From an uncultured Collinsella sp. (GTDB lineage: Bacteria > Actinomycetota > Coriobacteriia > Coriobacteriales > Coriobacteriaceae): a DNA stretch of 8,107 nucleotides. Position numbers and translations under genes: made by a program. The stretch spans positions 1-8,107 of the forward strand of contig UQHO01000056.1 in assembly GCA_900540995.1 (NCBI GenBank). The letters are read 5' to 3'. Positions 1 through 6,342 of this stretch are shown piece after piece; position 1 is the first letter of the stretch, and each line of letters begins with the position of its first letter. The notes under the pieces were generated by a model. It saw only the letters and a list, made by a program, of their open reading frames with translations, made no database searches and was not told where the DNA came from.

Positions 1-93
1 GCGCGAGTCGGCCGGAAGGGCGGCTCGACCGTGGCGGCCGCCATTATGAACGCGCTACTCTACCAGATCACGCGCACAGGCGGCCCGAAGTGA
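1..93 (+). CDS. cbiC: C-terminal end of precorrin-8X methylmutase (cobalt-precorrin-8 methylmutase)
   Basis: Reading frame 1 is open from the first base to a TGA at 91-93 and gives 30 residues beginning ARVGRKGGSTVAAAIMNALL. The GRKGGS(N/T)VAAAI-NALLY stretch is the conserved C-terminus of CbiC/CobH, which moves a methyl group from C11 to C12 of the corrin ring to give (cobyrinic/hydrogenobyrinic) acid. The rest of the roughly 200-residue protein lies outside the window, so its active-site residues cannot be checked. The stop overlaps the GTG start of cbiJ by four bases, which implies translational coupling inside a cobalamin operon. Identification rests on the tail motif and the neighbour; both agree, so it is fairly secure despite the short length. 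Confidence 0.85.
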   Translation, partial: ARVGRKGGSTVAAAIMNALLYQITRTGGPK

Positions 94-845
94 CGGCGCT
101 GCGCATCTTCGCCGGGACCACCGAGGGCCGCCTTCTGTGCGAATGGGCGAGCGGGGTGGGCATCCCCGCTCGTGCCTACGCGGCAACCGAGTACGGAGGC
201 GAGCTTTTGGGCGAGCTTCCGGGCATCGAGGTGCATGCGGGCAGGCTCGACGAGGCCGACATGGATCGCGAGCTTTCCGGCGCGCGCATCGTCGTCGACG
301 CCACGCACCCCTTCGCTACGCTCGCAAGCGGCAACATCCGGGCCGCTTCGCTCGCCGTGGGTGCACAATGCCTGCGCCTTGCGCGCCCGGTCGAGGCGCT
401 GCCCAAAGGCGTCGTGTCGGTCGCGTCGATCGCCTGCGCGGCGCGCTTTCTCTCCGAGAACCCGGGTCGTGTTCTTCTCACGACGGGGAGCAAGGAGCTT
501 GCTCCCTACACGCGCGTCCCCGATTTCGCGGAACGCTTCTTTGTGCGTGTGCTCCCGCTGCCCGGTGCTATAACGAAGTGCATCGACGCGGGGTTTTCGC
601 CGTCGCACGTCATCGGCATGCAGGGGCCCTTCACCCGCGAGCTCAACGAGGCGATGCTTCGGCAGGTGGGCGCCCAGTGGCTTGTGACCAAGGACTCGGG
701 AACCGTAGGTGGCACGGCCGAGAAGCTCGCCGCAGCGCGCGCCGTGGGAGCGCGCTGCATCGTGGTCACCCGTCCCGCCGAGGGAGGCGGGGCCCTTTCG
801 CTTCGGGAAGTGGAAGACGCGCTCTTACGGGAGTTCGCGCGCTAG
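90..845 (+). CDS. cbiJ: Cobalt-precorrin-6A / precorrin-6A reductase
   Basis: This 251-residue protein belongs to the CbiJ/CobK family, which uses NAD(P)H to reduce (cobalt-)precorrin-6A to 6B during corrin ring synthesis in the cytoplasm. Visible family motifs are the N-terminal FAGTTEGR nucleotide-binding turn (residues 7-14), VVDATHPFA (68-76), LRLARP (95-100), LLTTGSKEL (129-137), a GPF at 179-181, and the C-terminal KDSGTVGGTAEKLAAA (201-216), followed by a VTRP strand (226-229). Length is normal for the family. The start is GTG at 90: the GTTEGR motif must sit near the N-terminus and the next in-frame Met is far inside. No strong Shine-Dalgarno is seen, which fits coupling through the GTGA overlap with cbiC. 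Family pairing with CbiC suggests the anaerobic (CbiJ) rather than aerobic (CobK) pathway, but sequence alone does not decide NADH versus NADPH use. Confidence 0.93.
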   Translation: MTALRIFAGTTEGRLLCEWASGVGIPARAYAATEYGGELLGELPGIEVHAGRLDEADMDRELSGARIVVDATHPFATLASGNIRAASLAVGAQCLRLARPVEALPKGVVSVASIACAARFLSENPGRVLLTTGSKELAPYTRVPDFAERFFVRVLPLPGAITKCIDAGFSPSHVIGMQGPFTRELNEAMLRQVGAQWLVTKDSGTVGGTAEKLAAARAVGARCIVVTRPAEGGGALSLREVEDALLREFAR

Positions 846-862
846 GCGCTCGCCGCGCCTAG
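842..862 (+). terminator. GC-rich hairpin over the cbiJ stop codon, possible weak terminator
   Basis: Bases 842-849 (CTAGGCGC) pair perfectly with 855-862 (GCGCCTAG) around a 5-base loop. The left arm contains the TAG stop of cbiJ. The downstream bases are GGCCCTTCAAT, with no T-run, so a classical intrinsic terminator is not shown. It may stabilise the 3' end of the cobalamin mRNA or assist termination. Confidence 0.35.
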
Positions 863-869
863 GGCCCTT

Positions 870-946
870 CAATAAGTTGCGGTGAAATAGTGTCTGTTTT
901 TGCTGCTAGATAGCATATTCAGTCCATAATTCACCGCAACTTGTTG
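870..946. repeat. 77-bp imperfect palindrome with perfect 13-bp arms in a convergent intergenic gap
   Basis: AAGTTGCGGTGAA at 874-886 is the exact reverse complement of 930-942. Allowing one G-U pair, the arms extend to 870-886 and 930-946 (17 pairs). The interior is also partly symmetric about position 908, with GCT (902-904) facing AGC (912-914) and CTG (894-896) facing CAG (920-922). It lies between the convergent ends of cbiJ (845) and the permease gene (955). It has no long T-tract after either arm, although TTTTT sits inside at 897-901. A dispersed REP/MITE-like element or a two-way transcript-ending structure are both possible. The symmetry is certain; the role is inferred. Confidence 0.65.
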
Positions 947-954
947 GTGGTGGC

Positions 955-2169
955 TTACTGGTAGCGTAGGCACTCCACCGGGTCGAGCTTTGCCGCGCGG
1001 CGAGCGGGGTAGAAGCCAAAGATTACGCCGATGCCGACGGAGACGGCGAAGGCCAGCAGCACCGTGGCGATTGAAAAGCTCGGTGTGATTTGCCCGCTGG
1101 CGCCGAGCTCGCTGAGAACCCCTGATCCTGCGGCAAACATCGCGAGGCCCCAGGCCAGCAGATAGCCAATCAGGACACCCAGCAGGCCACCGGTGACGCA
1201 CAGTGCCGAGGATTCGGCCAAAAACTGAGAGGTGATATCACGTCGGCTTGCACCAAGCGCGCGGCGAATACCGATCTCGCGGATGCGCTCGGTCACGTTG
1301 GTGAGCATCATATTCATAATGCCAATACCGCCCACGAGCAGCGAAATGCCGGCAACCGCTCCCATGATGAGCGAGAAGGCGCCCATAAAGGAATTGAGGG
1401 AGTCGATAGCGCTTTTCATGGAGCTTACCGATACGCTATCGTACTCGTCGTCCTTCGAGATGCCCTTTATGCTACGCACCTTGGACTCGATGGTCTTACA
1501 GAGCTTATCCATATCCGTGCCTTCGGCGGCGAGCGCCGTCACGCTCGGAAACGACGGATTGTCATCGCCGTAGAGCTCGGCGATCGCGGCCCGTGGCATG
1601 TACAGGTTCAGCGAACCCATGGATTCGTTGCCACCATCGATAACGCCGACAATTTGCACTTCTCCGCTCGACACCTTGATGGTCTTGCCGAGTGCGTCCT
1701 GTTCGTTACCGTACAGCTGCTCGGCACCGCCGCGGCCGATGAGCGCCACGCGCGCACCGGATTTTGACTCGATACCGTTGTAGGTGCGCCCTGCGACGAT
1801 CTTGCTGGCGCCCACGGCATCGAGCATGTCGCTATCGACGCCGTGTGCCATGACGGTATAGCTTTTATCCCCGACCTTGTACTCGGAATAGGCGCTATCG
1901 ACGATGCCGATCTGCTCAATCTGCGGCACCAGTTTGCGAAGCTTTTCCACATCCGAATCGGTGAGTTCTTGGGACGAATAGATCTCTACCATGCGGGCTG
2001 CATTGAGGCCCAGGCTGTTGACCAGGCTGTTTTGGATGCCGCCGATGAGCGAAGTCATGGCGATGACCGAGGCGATGCCAATGACGATGCCAAGGATGGT
2101 GAGCAGGCTGCGTCCCTTGTTGGCCTCGAGCGAGTGAAGGGCTTCCTGGATGAGATCGCGGGCGCTCAT
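955..2169 (-). CDS. MacB/FtsX-type ABC transporter permease
   Basis: This 404-residue membrane protein is the permease of a MacB-like (type VII ABC) exporter. One N-terminal membrane segment (about 21-45, RSLLTILGIVIGIASVIAM) is followed by a large extracytoplasmic MacB periplasmic-core-like domain (about 50-255). Three C-terminal segments follow (about 262-289, 319-345, 366-388). The hallmark SLLVGGIGIMNMMLTNVTER and the following REIGIRRALGASRRDI (276-311) form the FtsX/MacB cytoplasmic coupling region; the FYPARRAAKLDPVECLRYQ end is also typical. Unlike E. coli MacB it carries no fused ATPase; that is the preceding gene. The ATG at 2169 overlaps the ATPase TGA (ATGA) and has AAGGAG at 2177-2182, seven bases upstream. 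It is the last gene of the three-gene operon. These permeases work by transenvelope motion rather than by passing substrate through the membrane. The substrate (peptide, antibiotic, lipid or other) cannot be told from sequence. Confidence 0.92.
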   Translation of the reverse strand: MSARDLIQEALHSLEANKGRSLLTILGIVIGIASVIAMTSLIGGIQNSLVNSLGLNAARMVEIYSSQELTDSDVEKLRKLVPQIEQIGIVDSAYSEYKVGDKSYTVMAHGVDSDMLDAVGASKIVAGRTYNGIESKSGARVALIGRGGAEQLYGNEQDALGKTIKVSSGEVQIVGVIDGGNESMGSLNLYMPRAAIAELYGDDNPSFPSVTALAAEGTDMDKLCKTIESKVRSIKGISKDDEYDSVSVSSMKSAIDSLNSFMGAFSLIMGAVAGISLLVGGIGIMNMMLTNVTERIREIGIRRALGASRRDITSQFLAESSALCVTGGLLGVLIGYLLAWGLAMFAAGSGVLSELGASGQITPSFSIATVLLAFAVSVGIGVIFGFYPARRAAKLDPVECLRYQ

Positions 2170-2939
2170 GCCACCACTCCTTTCGGCGGGTTGGCGGAGG
2201 CGGAAATCATGGGCAGGCTATCTACGGCGCTGCGTAGGGTCTTCGGTGCATGTGGAATATACGCGCCGTCATGGATGCGGCCGTCGCGGATGGTCACGGC
2301 GCGGTCGGCTTCGGCGGCGATGCCGGGGTCGTGTGTGATAAGAACGATGGTTTTGCCGCGCTTCTGGAGCTTATGGAAGGTCTCCATCACAAGCGCTCCG
2401 GTAGCGGAGTCCAGGTTTCCCGTCGGCTCGTCGGCCAGAATGATGGGCGGGTCATTGACGAGGGCGCGCGCGATTGCGACGCGCTGCATCTGGCCGCCCG
2501 AGAGCTCGGATATTCGGTGGTCCCAGTGGTCGACGGGCAGCGTGACGGCCCGCAGCGCGTGCACGGCGCGCATTTCGCGCTGGCTACGGGGCACATTGGT
2601 GTAGGCCAGCGGCAGCATGACGTTTTCGATAACCGACAGGCGCGGCAGCAGGTTGAAGCTCTGAAAGACAAAGCCAATGCTCAGGGCGCGGACTTCGGTG
2701 AGCTCGTCATCGTCAAGCTCGGCCACGTTGAGCCCTTGCAGGTAATAGTCGCCCGCCGTCGGTTTGTCCAGGCAGCCCAGGATGTTCATGAGCGTTGACT
2801 TGCCCGAGCCCGAAGGGCCGGTAATGGCGACGAACTCGCCGGGTTCTACCGCCAGGCTCACGTTGTGCAGGATGTGAGCGCAACCTGCCTCGCTCTCAAA
2901 GATGCGGTGCACGTTGCGGATGTCGATAACGGGACGCAT
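2166..2939 (-). CDS. MacB/LolD-type ABC transporter ATP-binding protein
   Basis: This 257-residue cytoplasmic ATPase powers the adjacent permease. All nucleotide-binding motifs are intact: Walker A GPSGSGKST (41-49), Q-loop at Q93 in FVFQSFNLLP, signature LSGGQ (146-150), Walker B with catalytic glutamate IILADEPTGNLD (166-177), and H-loop ITHD (201-204, H203). The Q-loop context and EPTGNLD place it in the MacB/LolD/FtsE-like export group. About 30 residues follow the normal end of the fold (after roughly 228), a modest C-terminal extension without a recognised motif. The ATG at 2939 shares one base with the adaptor stop (TAATG), and GAGGA at 2946-2950 lies inside the adaptor's last codons. 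The 3' end overlaps the permease by four bases. The family assignment is secure; pairing with the permease and adaptor rests on family logic and strict coupling. Confidence 0.95.
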   Translation of the reverse strand: MRPVIDIRNVHRIFESEAGCAHILHNVSLAVEPGEFVAITGPSGSGKSTLMNILGCLDKPTAGDYYLQGLNVAELDDDELTEVRALSIGFVFQSFNLLPRLSVIENVMLPLAYTNVPRSQREMRAVHALRAVTLPVDHWDHRISELSGGQMQRVAIARALVNDPPIILADEPTGNLDSATGALVMETFHKLQKRGKTIVLITHDPGIAAEADRAVTIRDGRIHDGAYIPHAPKTLRSAVDSLPMISASANPPKGVVA

Positions 2940-4372
2940 TACATGTCCTCATCGGCAGACATACTGCTCGAATCCGCGCTGTAGCCGCCGTCAGCCGTTG
3001 CGTCCGCTCCGGTGTCCATGACGAGGGTGTCGCCATCGCGCAGCTTGGTAACCGGCACGTTGGGGTTGATCTCGTTGCCCTGGTCGTCGCGCTTGACCTG
3101 TGTCTTGCCGACTACGGCTTCGTTGTCGTTTTGCGTCACGACGGCCACCTTCACGCGATGGGTTTGCTTGCCCTCGTCATCGGTTGCCACGTTGACGTAA
3201 TAGTGTTCGCCGTCTTCGGTCATGAGCGCCATCGTCGGCACCATCACCACGTCGTCGAGCTGCTCGGTCACCACCGAGACCTCGGCCGTCATGCCCGGCT
3301 TCAGGCGCGCGTCGGGCGCCTCGATGAGGATGTCGACGTTAAAGGTCACGCTGCCGCCGCCGTTGGCGGCGTCGGAGTTTGCCACCGACGCGATAGCCGT
3401 GACGGTGCCCTGGCTCACGATATCGGGAAACGCGGGATACGTGACGTTGGCGCTCTGCCCAACGGCGATCTTGGCGATATCCTTTTCGCCCACCTGCACG
3501 GTTACCTTCATCTTGGACAGGTCGGCGATCTGCATGCACTGCTTGCCGCCGCTCGTATCGCTTTCGCCCATGATCATGCCGCCTGTTACCGTGGCGCCCA
3601 CCTTGGCGTTGAGCTCCACGATGCTGCCCGAGCTCGGGGCCGTTACCGTACGGCTAGCGGCCTTGGCGTTCGCCTGGTCGAGGTTTGCCCGGGCCGAAGC
3701 GAGGCTGCGCTGCGCGGCCGATACGGCGTTCGTGTCCGCTGATGCCGCGGAGACACCAGCCGCTGCGGAAGCTCCATCGGCGTCCGTCGTTGGGGTGGCC
3801 TGCGCGGCAGCGGCGGCTTTCTGTGCGCTGGTAAGGTCTTCCTGGGCGGCTGCAACTGCACGCTGCGCCTCGGCAACGTTGCGGTCGAGCTCGTCGTTTT
3901 TTATGGTCATAAGCACGTCGCCCTCGTTGACGGATTGGCCTGCCTGCACGTTGATCGAATCGACCGTACCGTCGACAGAAGGGGAGACCACTGAGGACGA
4001 AATGGGTTTGAGCTGGCCTTTCGCCTCGACCGTTGTGGTAAACGTGCCCTCGGTCACCATGTCGGTCACAGGCCCGCTAGTGCCCTTTGGCTGCGCATTG
4101 ATAACCAGGGTTGCGACAATGGCAATGAGCGCGATGGCACCCACGACGCCGGCGGCAATACCGCGTCGAATCAGCTTTTTGCGTCGACGTTCGGCACGCT
4201 TTGCCTTGAGCTTGGCATATGCCTCTTCATCGGAAATCTCGGCCGTATCGTTCGTGCGTCCGCTCTGTTTGTTGGCATGTGCGTTTGTAATCAGAGGAAT
4301 CGTTTCGGTGGCACCTTCGGGCGTGCGCTCGGTATCATCCGGGCCCGGGGTGATCGTGGGGACATTCGGCAT
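2939..4372 (-). CDS. MacA/HlyD-family membrane-fusion adaptor subunit
   Basis: This 477-residue protein is the adaptor of the MacAB-like exporter. It has a charged, hydrophilic cytoplasmic N-terminus (1-70, ending RAERRRKKLIRR) and one uncleaved-looking membrane anchor (about 71-92). A split lipoyl-like domain follows (about 126-157, SPSVDGTVDSINVQAGQSV, and 242-262, VTAPSSGSIVELNAKVGATV), interrupted by an Ala/Gln/Asp-rich coiled-coil hairpin (about 160-240). Next come a beta-barrel domain (about 285-370) and a membrane-proximal domain (about 375-455). The last 20 residues are Ser/Asp/Glu-rich. There is no lipobox. The start at 4372 (MPNVPTITPG) is chosen because AAGGAG at 4378-4383 stands five bases upstream; an ATG 21 codons earlier lacks this. 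It is the first gene of the operon. In Gram-positives such adaptors (for example Bacillus YknX) work with ABC ATPase/permease pairs without an outer-membrane channel. The substrate is unknown. Confidence 0.9.
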   Translation of the reverse strand: MPNVPTITPGPDDTERTPEGATETIPLITNAHANKQSGRTNDTAEISDEEAYAKLKAKRAERRRKKLIRRGIAAGVVGAIALIAIVATLVINAQPKGTSGPVTDMVTEGTFTTTVEAKGQLKPISSSVVSPSVDGTVDSINVQAGQSVNEGDVLMTIKNDELDRNVAEAQRAVAAAQEDLTSAQKAAAAAQATPTTDADGASAAAGVSAASADTNAVSAAQRSLASARANLDQANAKAASRTVTAPSSGSIVELNAKVGATVTGGMIMGESDTSGGKQCMQIADLSKMKVTVQVGEKDIAKIAVGQSANVTYPAFPDIVSQGTVTAIASVANSDAANGGGSVTFNVDILIEAPDARLKPGMTAEVSVVTEQLDDVVMVPTMALMTEDGEHYYVNVATDDEGKQTHRVKVAVVTQNDNEAVVGKTQVKRDDQGNEINPNVPVTKLRDGDTLVMDTGADATADGGYSADSSSMSADEDM

Positions 4373-4377
4373 AGCGT

Positions 4378-4383
4378 CTCCTT
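4378..4383 (-). promoter_or_regulatory. Shine-Dalgarno AAGGAG that fixes the adaptor start
   Basis: The minus strand reads AAGGAG five bases before the ATG at 4372-4370. An in-frame upstream ATG at 4435 has no comparable site and lies inside a hairpin, so the shorter protein is preferred. Confidence 0.85.
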
Positions 4384-4402
4384 TATAGAAAGAACCTCGA
4401 TA

Positions 4403-4408
4403 ATTATA
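4403..4408 (-). promoter_or_regulatory. Candidate -10 box (TATAAT) of the exporter operon
   Basis: The minus strand carries an exact TATAAT about 30 bases before the adaptor ATG, which would give a short leader. No recognisable -35 hexamer is found 15-19 bases upstream; that space is filled by a hairpin (4408-4435). The promoter is therefore either activator-dependent or not real, and the operon could also be reached by read-through from the transpeptidase gene. Confidence 0.4.
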
Positions 4409-4435
4409 TGCGCCCACCGGTTGGGTCGGGCGCAT
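4408..4435. promoter_or_regulatory. Bulged 11-bp hairpin abutting the -10 box: operator or terminator
   Basis: ATGCGCCCACC (4408-4418) pairs with GGT (4424-4426) and GGGCGCAT (4428-4435), with a single bulged base at 4427 and a 5-base loop. It lies 69 bases beyond the transpeptidase stop and its edge shares a base with the TATAAT box. As a minus-strand terminator it would be followed by ATAATTATCG, which is AT-rich but not a T-run. As DNA it covers the -35/spacer region, where a repressor or activator could bind. The pairing is directly visible; the role is open. Confidence 0.5.
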
Positions 4436-4504
4436 AGGACGGTTTCTTTCGGAACTGTTAGATTGGTCGCAGCAGCTCCACGTTGTAGGAATGCGCGCGT
4501 TGCA

Positions 4505-6238
4505 CTACGAGTGGACAACCACGCACAGGCCGACTTTGATGCAGTCGTGAAGTGCCTTGGCGTCTGCCAGGCGCAGGTTGATGCAACCATGGCTGCCGCA
4601 CCACTTGTACGACTCGGCATTATCGAAGCTCTTGTCGTTTTGCCATGTAGCGTCGTGGAAACCGATCATGTTGCCCTCGAACGGCATCCAGTAGCTCACC
4701 GGGCTCTCGTATTTGGGCTTACCCGTCTCGGGGTCTTTGGCTCCGATCAGGGTGCTGCCGCCGTCGTTGCTGTTGATCTGCCACACGCCCTCGGGGGTGG
4801 CGTCTTCGCCCGGTTTGCCGGAAATAAAGTTGGCCTCCCACACGATATTGCCGCTCTCGTCATAGTAGCGCGCGTGCTGCTCTGACAGGTCGACGTCGAT
4901 ATACGCCTTCCAGTCGGGCTCTCCCTTTGCGGTAAAGGTGTCGGCCTTCTGGGAGTACTTGATCTCGATTTCGCCGGTCTGCTTGTTGTTAATGGCGTCC
5001 TCGACCTGCTTGGCGAGCGAGCTGCTGTCGATGGACCAACCAAAGTCGCCGCCTTCGACGGCGCACTGCTTGCCATCGGCGCGCGTCCACCAGCGAGTGG
5101 AGCCCACGGTATTAAAGCCGTTGGCGAGCTCGGCTGCCCAGCTGCTGATCTGTGACGTATCGAGCGTGGGGTTTGCCGGATCGGCAAAGCTGATCCACTG
5201 CAGCACGGAAGCGCCATCAACCTTGCCGGCATCCTCGCCGTTGAGCTTGAGGGTCACGTTGACGCCCAGGAAGTTGTTGGCGGCATCGCATGCGGCCTGA
5301 ATCTGATCATCGGTCAGCGTTCCGTTGAGCGGTTCATAGGCATCGTTGCCGAGCTTGGAAAGATCTACGGTCTCGGCCAGCGAGGCAAGCTCGAGCTCGG
5401 CATACTTAATGACATGCTCGCGGTTGAGTTTTTCGTTGGAGCGCGCCTTCTCGACGGTAAACTTGCCGGCCTGCTCGTCATAGGAGCTATTGGCCTCGAA
5501 CATGCCCGAACGCCCCTCGTTAAACTCGTCGATGGCGGCGCCCAAATCCTTCTCAAACTGCTTTTGGTCAAAGGTGTCGGAGAGCATGGACAGGTCGACG
5601 TCTTGATCAAGATCGACTTCGTTGGAGGCAGCGGTTGTTTTGGTCTTGCCACTAAAAGACTCTACGAGACGGACCGGCCAGATAAAGGCTTCGTTATGGC
5701 TAATGATCTCTTTTGCGGCAGCTTCGCCGTCGACGATGGGCTCATCGGATTCGGGCTGATAGGTCCAGCTAAAGTCATCGCCTGTCACGGTGAGCTTATA
5801 GTGCTTCCACGCGGAGTTGACCTTGGTTGCGGCAGACGAGGCGTTGGAGAACGAGACGTCGACGCCGGCAATGGTGGTGTTGGGGTATGCTAGCTGCGAA
5901 AACGCTACGATGCCTACGATATAGACAATGACGATAAGACCCAGGACGACAAAGAGCGTCGTCTTTTTGCCTGACTTATTGTTCTCGGCGGGTTTGCGCG
6001 CGGGGCCGCGATCGCCTCGAGCATGCGTGGGGGGCTGCTTGGGCGCATTGCCGTTTGCCTGGCGCTGCTGACGTTGTTGACGCTGCTGTCGCTGTTGGTT
6101 CGGGCGTTGGGAAGCGTTTGCCGCACCACGCTGCTGACCGTGGCTCGGCGCGATAGGACGCGGCGACTGAACGCCGCCGGTGTGCCTGCTCGGCTGCTGC
6201 GGATCGGGAATCAGTTGAGTTCGATCGTTTTGCGACAT
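4505..6238 (-). CDS. Membrane-anchored L,D-transpeptidase (YkuD domain)
   Basis: This 577-residue protein is a cell-wall cross-linking enzyme that makes 3-3 peptidoglycan links or attaches substrates to the wall. Residues 1-90 are a hydrophilic cytoplasmic tail rich in Pro, Gln and Arg with four QQR repeats (48-59). One membrane segment follows (about 93-117, TTLFVVLGLIVIVYIVGIVA). The long extracytoplasmic region (about 120-430) resembles the paired 'PG_binding_4'-type modules of Enterococcus-like Ldt enzymes, including GGDFGWSID (396-404). The YkuD catalytic domain spans about 445-577: IGFHDATWQ supplies His528, and SHGCINL (549-555) supplies Ser549, His550 and nucleophile Cys552. Other cysteines are C547, C566 and C572. 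The start at 6238 is preferred over an ATG at 6247 because AAGGA at 6249-6253 is ten bases from the former and only one from the latter. It probably forms its own unit with a TATAAT at 6296-6301. Catalytic assignment is strong; acceptor specificity is unknown. Confidence 0.93.
   Translation of the reverse strand: MSQNDRTQLIPDPQQPSRHTGGVQSPRPIAPSHGQQRGAANASQRPNQQRQQRQQRQQRQANGNAPKQPPTHARGDRGPARKPAENNKSGKKTTLFVVLGLIVIVYIVGIVAFSQLAYPNTTIAGVDVSFSNASSAATKVNSAWKHYKLTVTGDDFSWTYQPESDEPIVDGEAAAKEIISHNEAFIWPVRLVESFSGKTKTTAASNEVDLDQDVDLSMLSDTFDQKQFEKDLGAAIDEFNEGRSGMFEANSSYDEQAGKFTVEKARSNEKLNREHVIKYAELELASLAETVDLSKLGNDAYEPLNGTLTDDQIQAACDAANNFLGVNVTLKLNGEDAGKVDGASVLQWISFADPANPTLDTSQISSWAAELANGFNTVGSTRWWTRADGKQCAVEGGDFGWSIDSSSLAKQVEDAINNKQTGEIEIKYSQKADTFTAKGEPDWKAYIDVDLSEQHARYYDESGNIVWEANFISGKPGEDATPEGVWQINSNDGGSTLIGAKDPETGKPKYESPVSYWMPFEGNMIGFHDATWQNDKSFDNAESYKWCGSHGCINLRLADAKALHDCIKVGLCVVVHS
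6062..6097 (-). repeat. Four 9-bp repeats encoding Gln-Gln-Arg in the transpeptidase tail
   Basis: Four consecutive imperfect 9-base units (minus-strand CA(G/A)CA(G/A)CG(C/T/A)) encode QQR QQR QQR QQR, residues 48-59. The variation between units is at third codon positions, so the peptide repeat is kept while the DNA differs. Such tracts can change copy number between strains. Confidence 0.8.
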
Positions 6239-6248
6239 CGTAAGCATA

Positions 6249-6253
6249 TCCTT
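6249..6253 (-). promoter_or_regulatory. Shine-Dalgarno AAGGA that decides the transpeptidase start
   Basis: AAGGA on the minus strand is ten bases from the ATG at 6238 and only one base from the alternative ATG at 6247, which is too close for initiation. Confidence 0.6.
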
Positions 6254-6295
6254 CGAATTTCGCCTTATGGCTCATCGTGTTTTTACTGGGCTTGC

Positions 6296-6301
6296 ATTAT
6301 A
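6296..6301 (-). promoter_or_regulatory. Candidate -10 box (TATAAT) of the L,D-transpeptidase gene
   Basis: An exact TATAAT lies about 58 bases before the chosen ATG, implying a leader of roughly 50 bases. At 16-18 bp upstream the minus strand reads around CCACAA/ACCACA/TACCAC, a poor match to TTGACA. It lies downstream of the serine dehydratase terminator, where a new promoter is expected. Confidence 0.5.
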
Positions 6302-6342
6302 GCGATTGCCCTACTGTTTGTGGTACGGAAACGGTGGCATTC

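Noticed and set aside
60..608. Minus-strand open frame of 182 codons opposite cbiJ
   Set aside because: It is Arg/Ala/Gly-rich as expected from antisense of a GC-rich gene, with no motif; cbiJ explains the region.
846..954. Insertion sequence remnant or attachment site in the cbiJ-permease gap
   Set aside because: There is no transposase fragment, no clear target-site duplication flanking the palindrome, and no integrase nearby.
1843..2604. Plus-strand open frame of 253 codons across the permease/ATPase junction
   Set aside because: It lies opposite two well-defined coupled genes, has no good ribosome site and no recognisable domain.
955..4372. Bacteriocin or lantibiotic biosynthesis cluster around the exporter
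   Set aside because: No precursor peptide, modification enzyme, peptidase domain or immunity gene is found in or between the three genes; the flanking genes are housekeeping.
3222..4388. Long plus-strand open frame of 388 codons opposite the adaptor gene
   Set aside because: It is a shadow of the adaptor gene: composition is Ser/Thr/Ala/Val-rich low-complexity protein with no family motif, and the minus-strand frame carries clear adaptor domains.
4370..4435. Longer adaptor N-terminus from the ATG at 4435
   Set aside because: There is no Shine-Dalgarno before it, the codons fall within a hairpin and promoter-like region, and the ATG at 4372 has an ideal AAGGAG.
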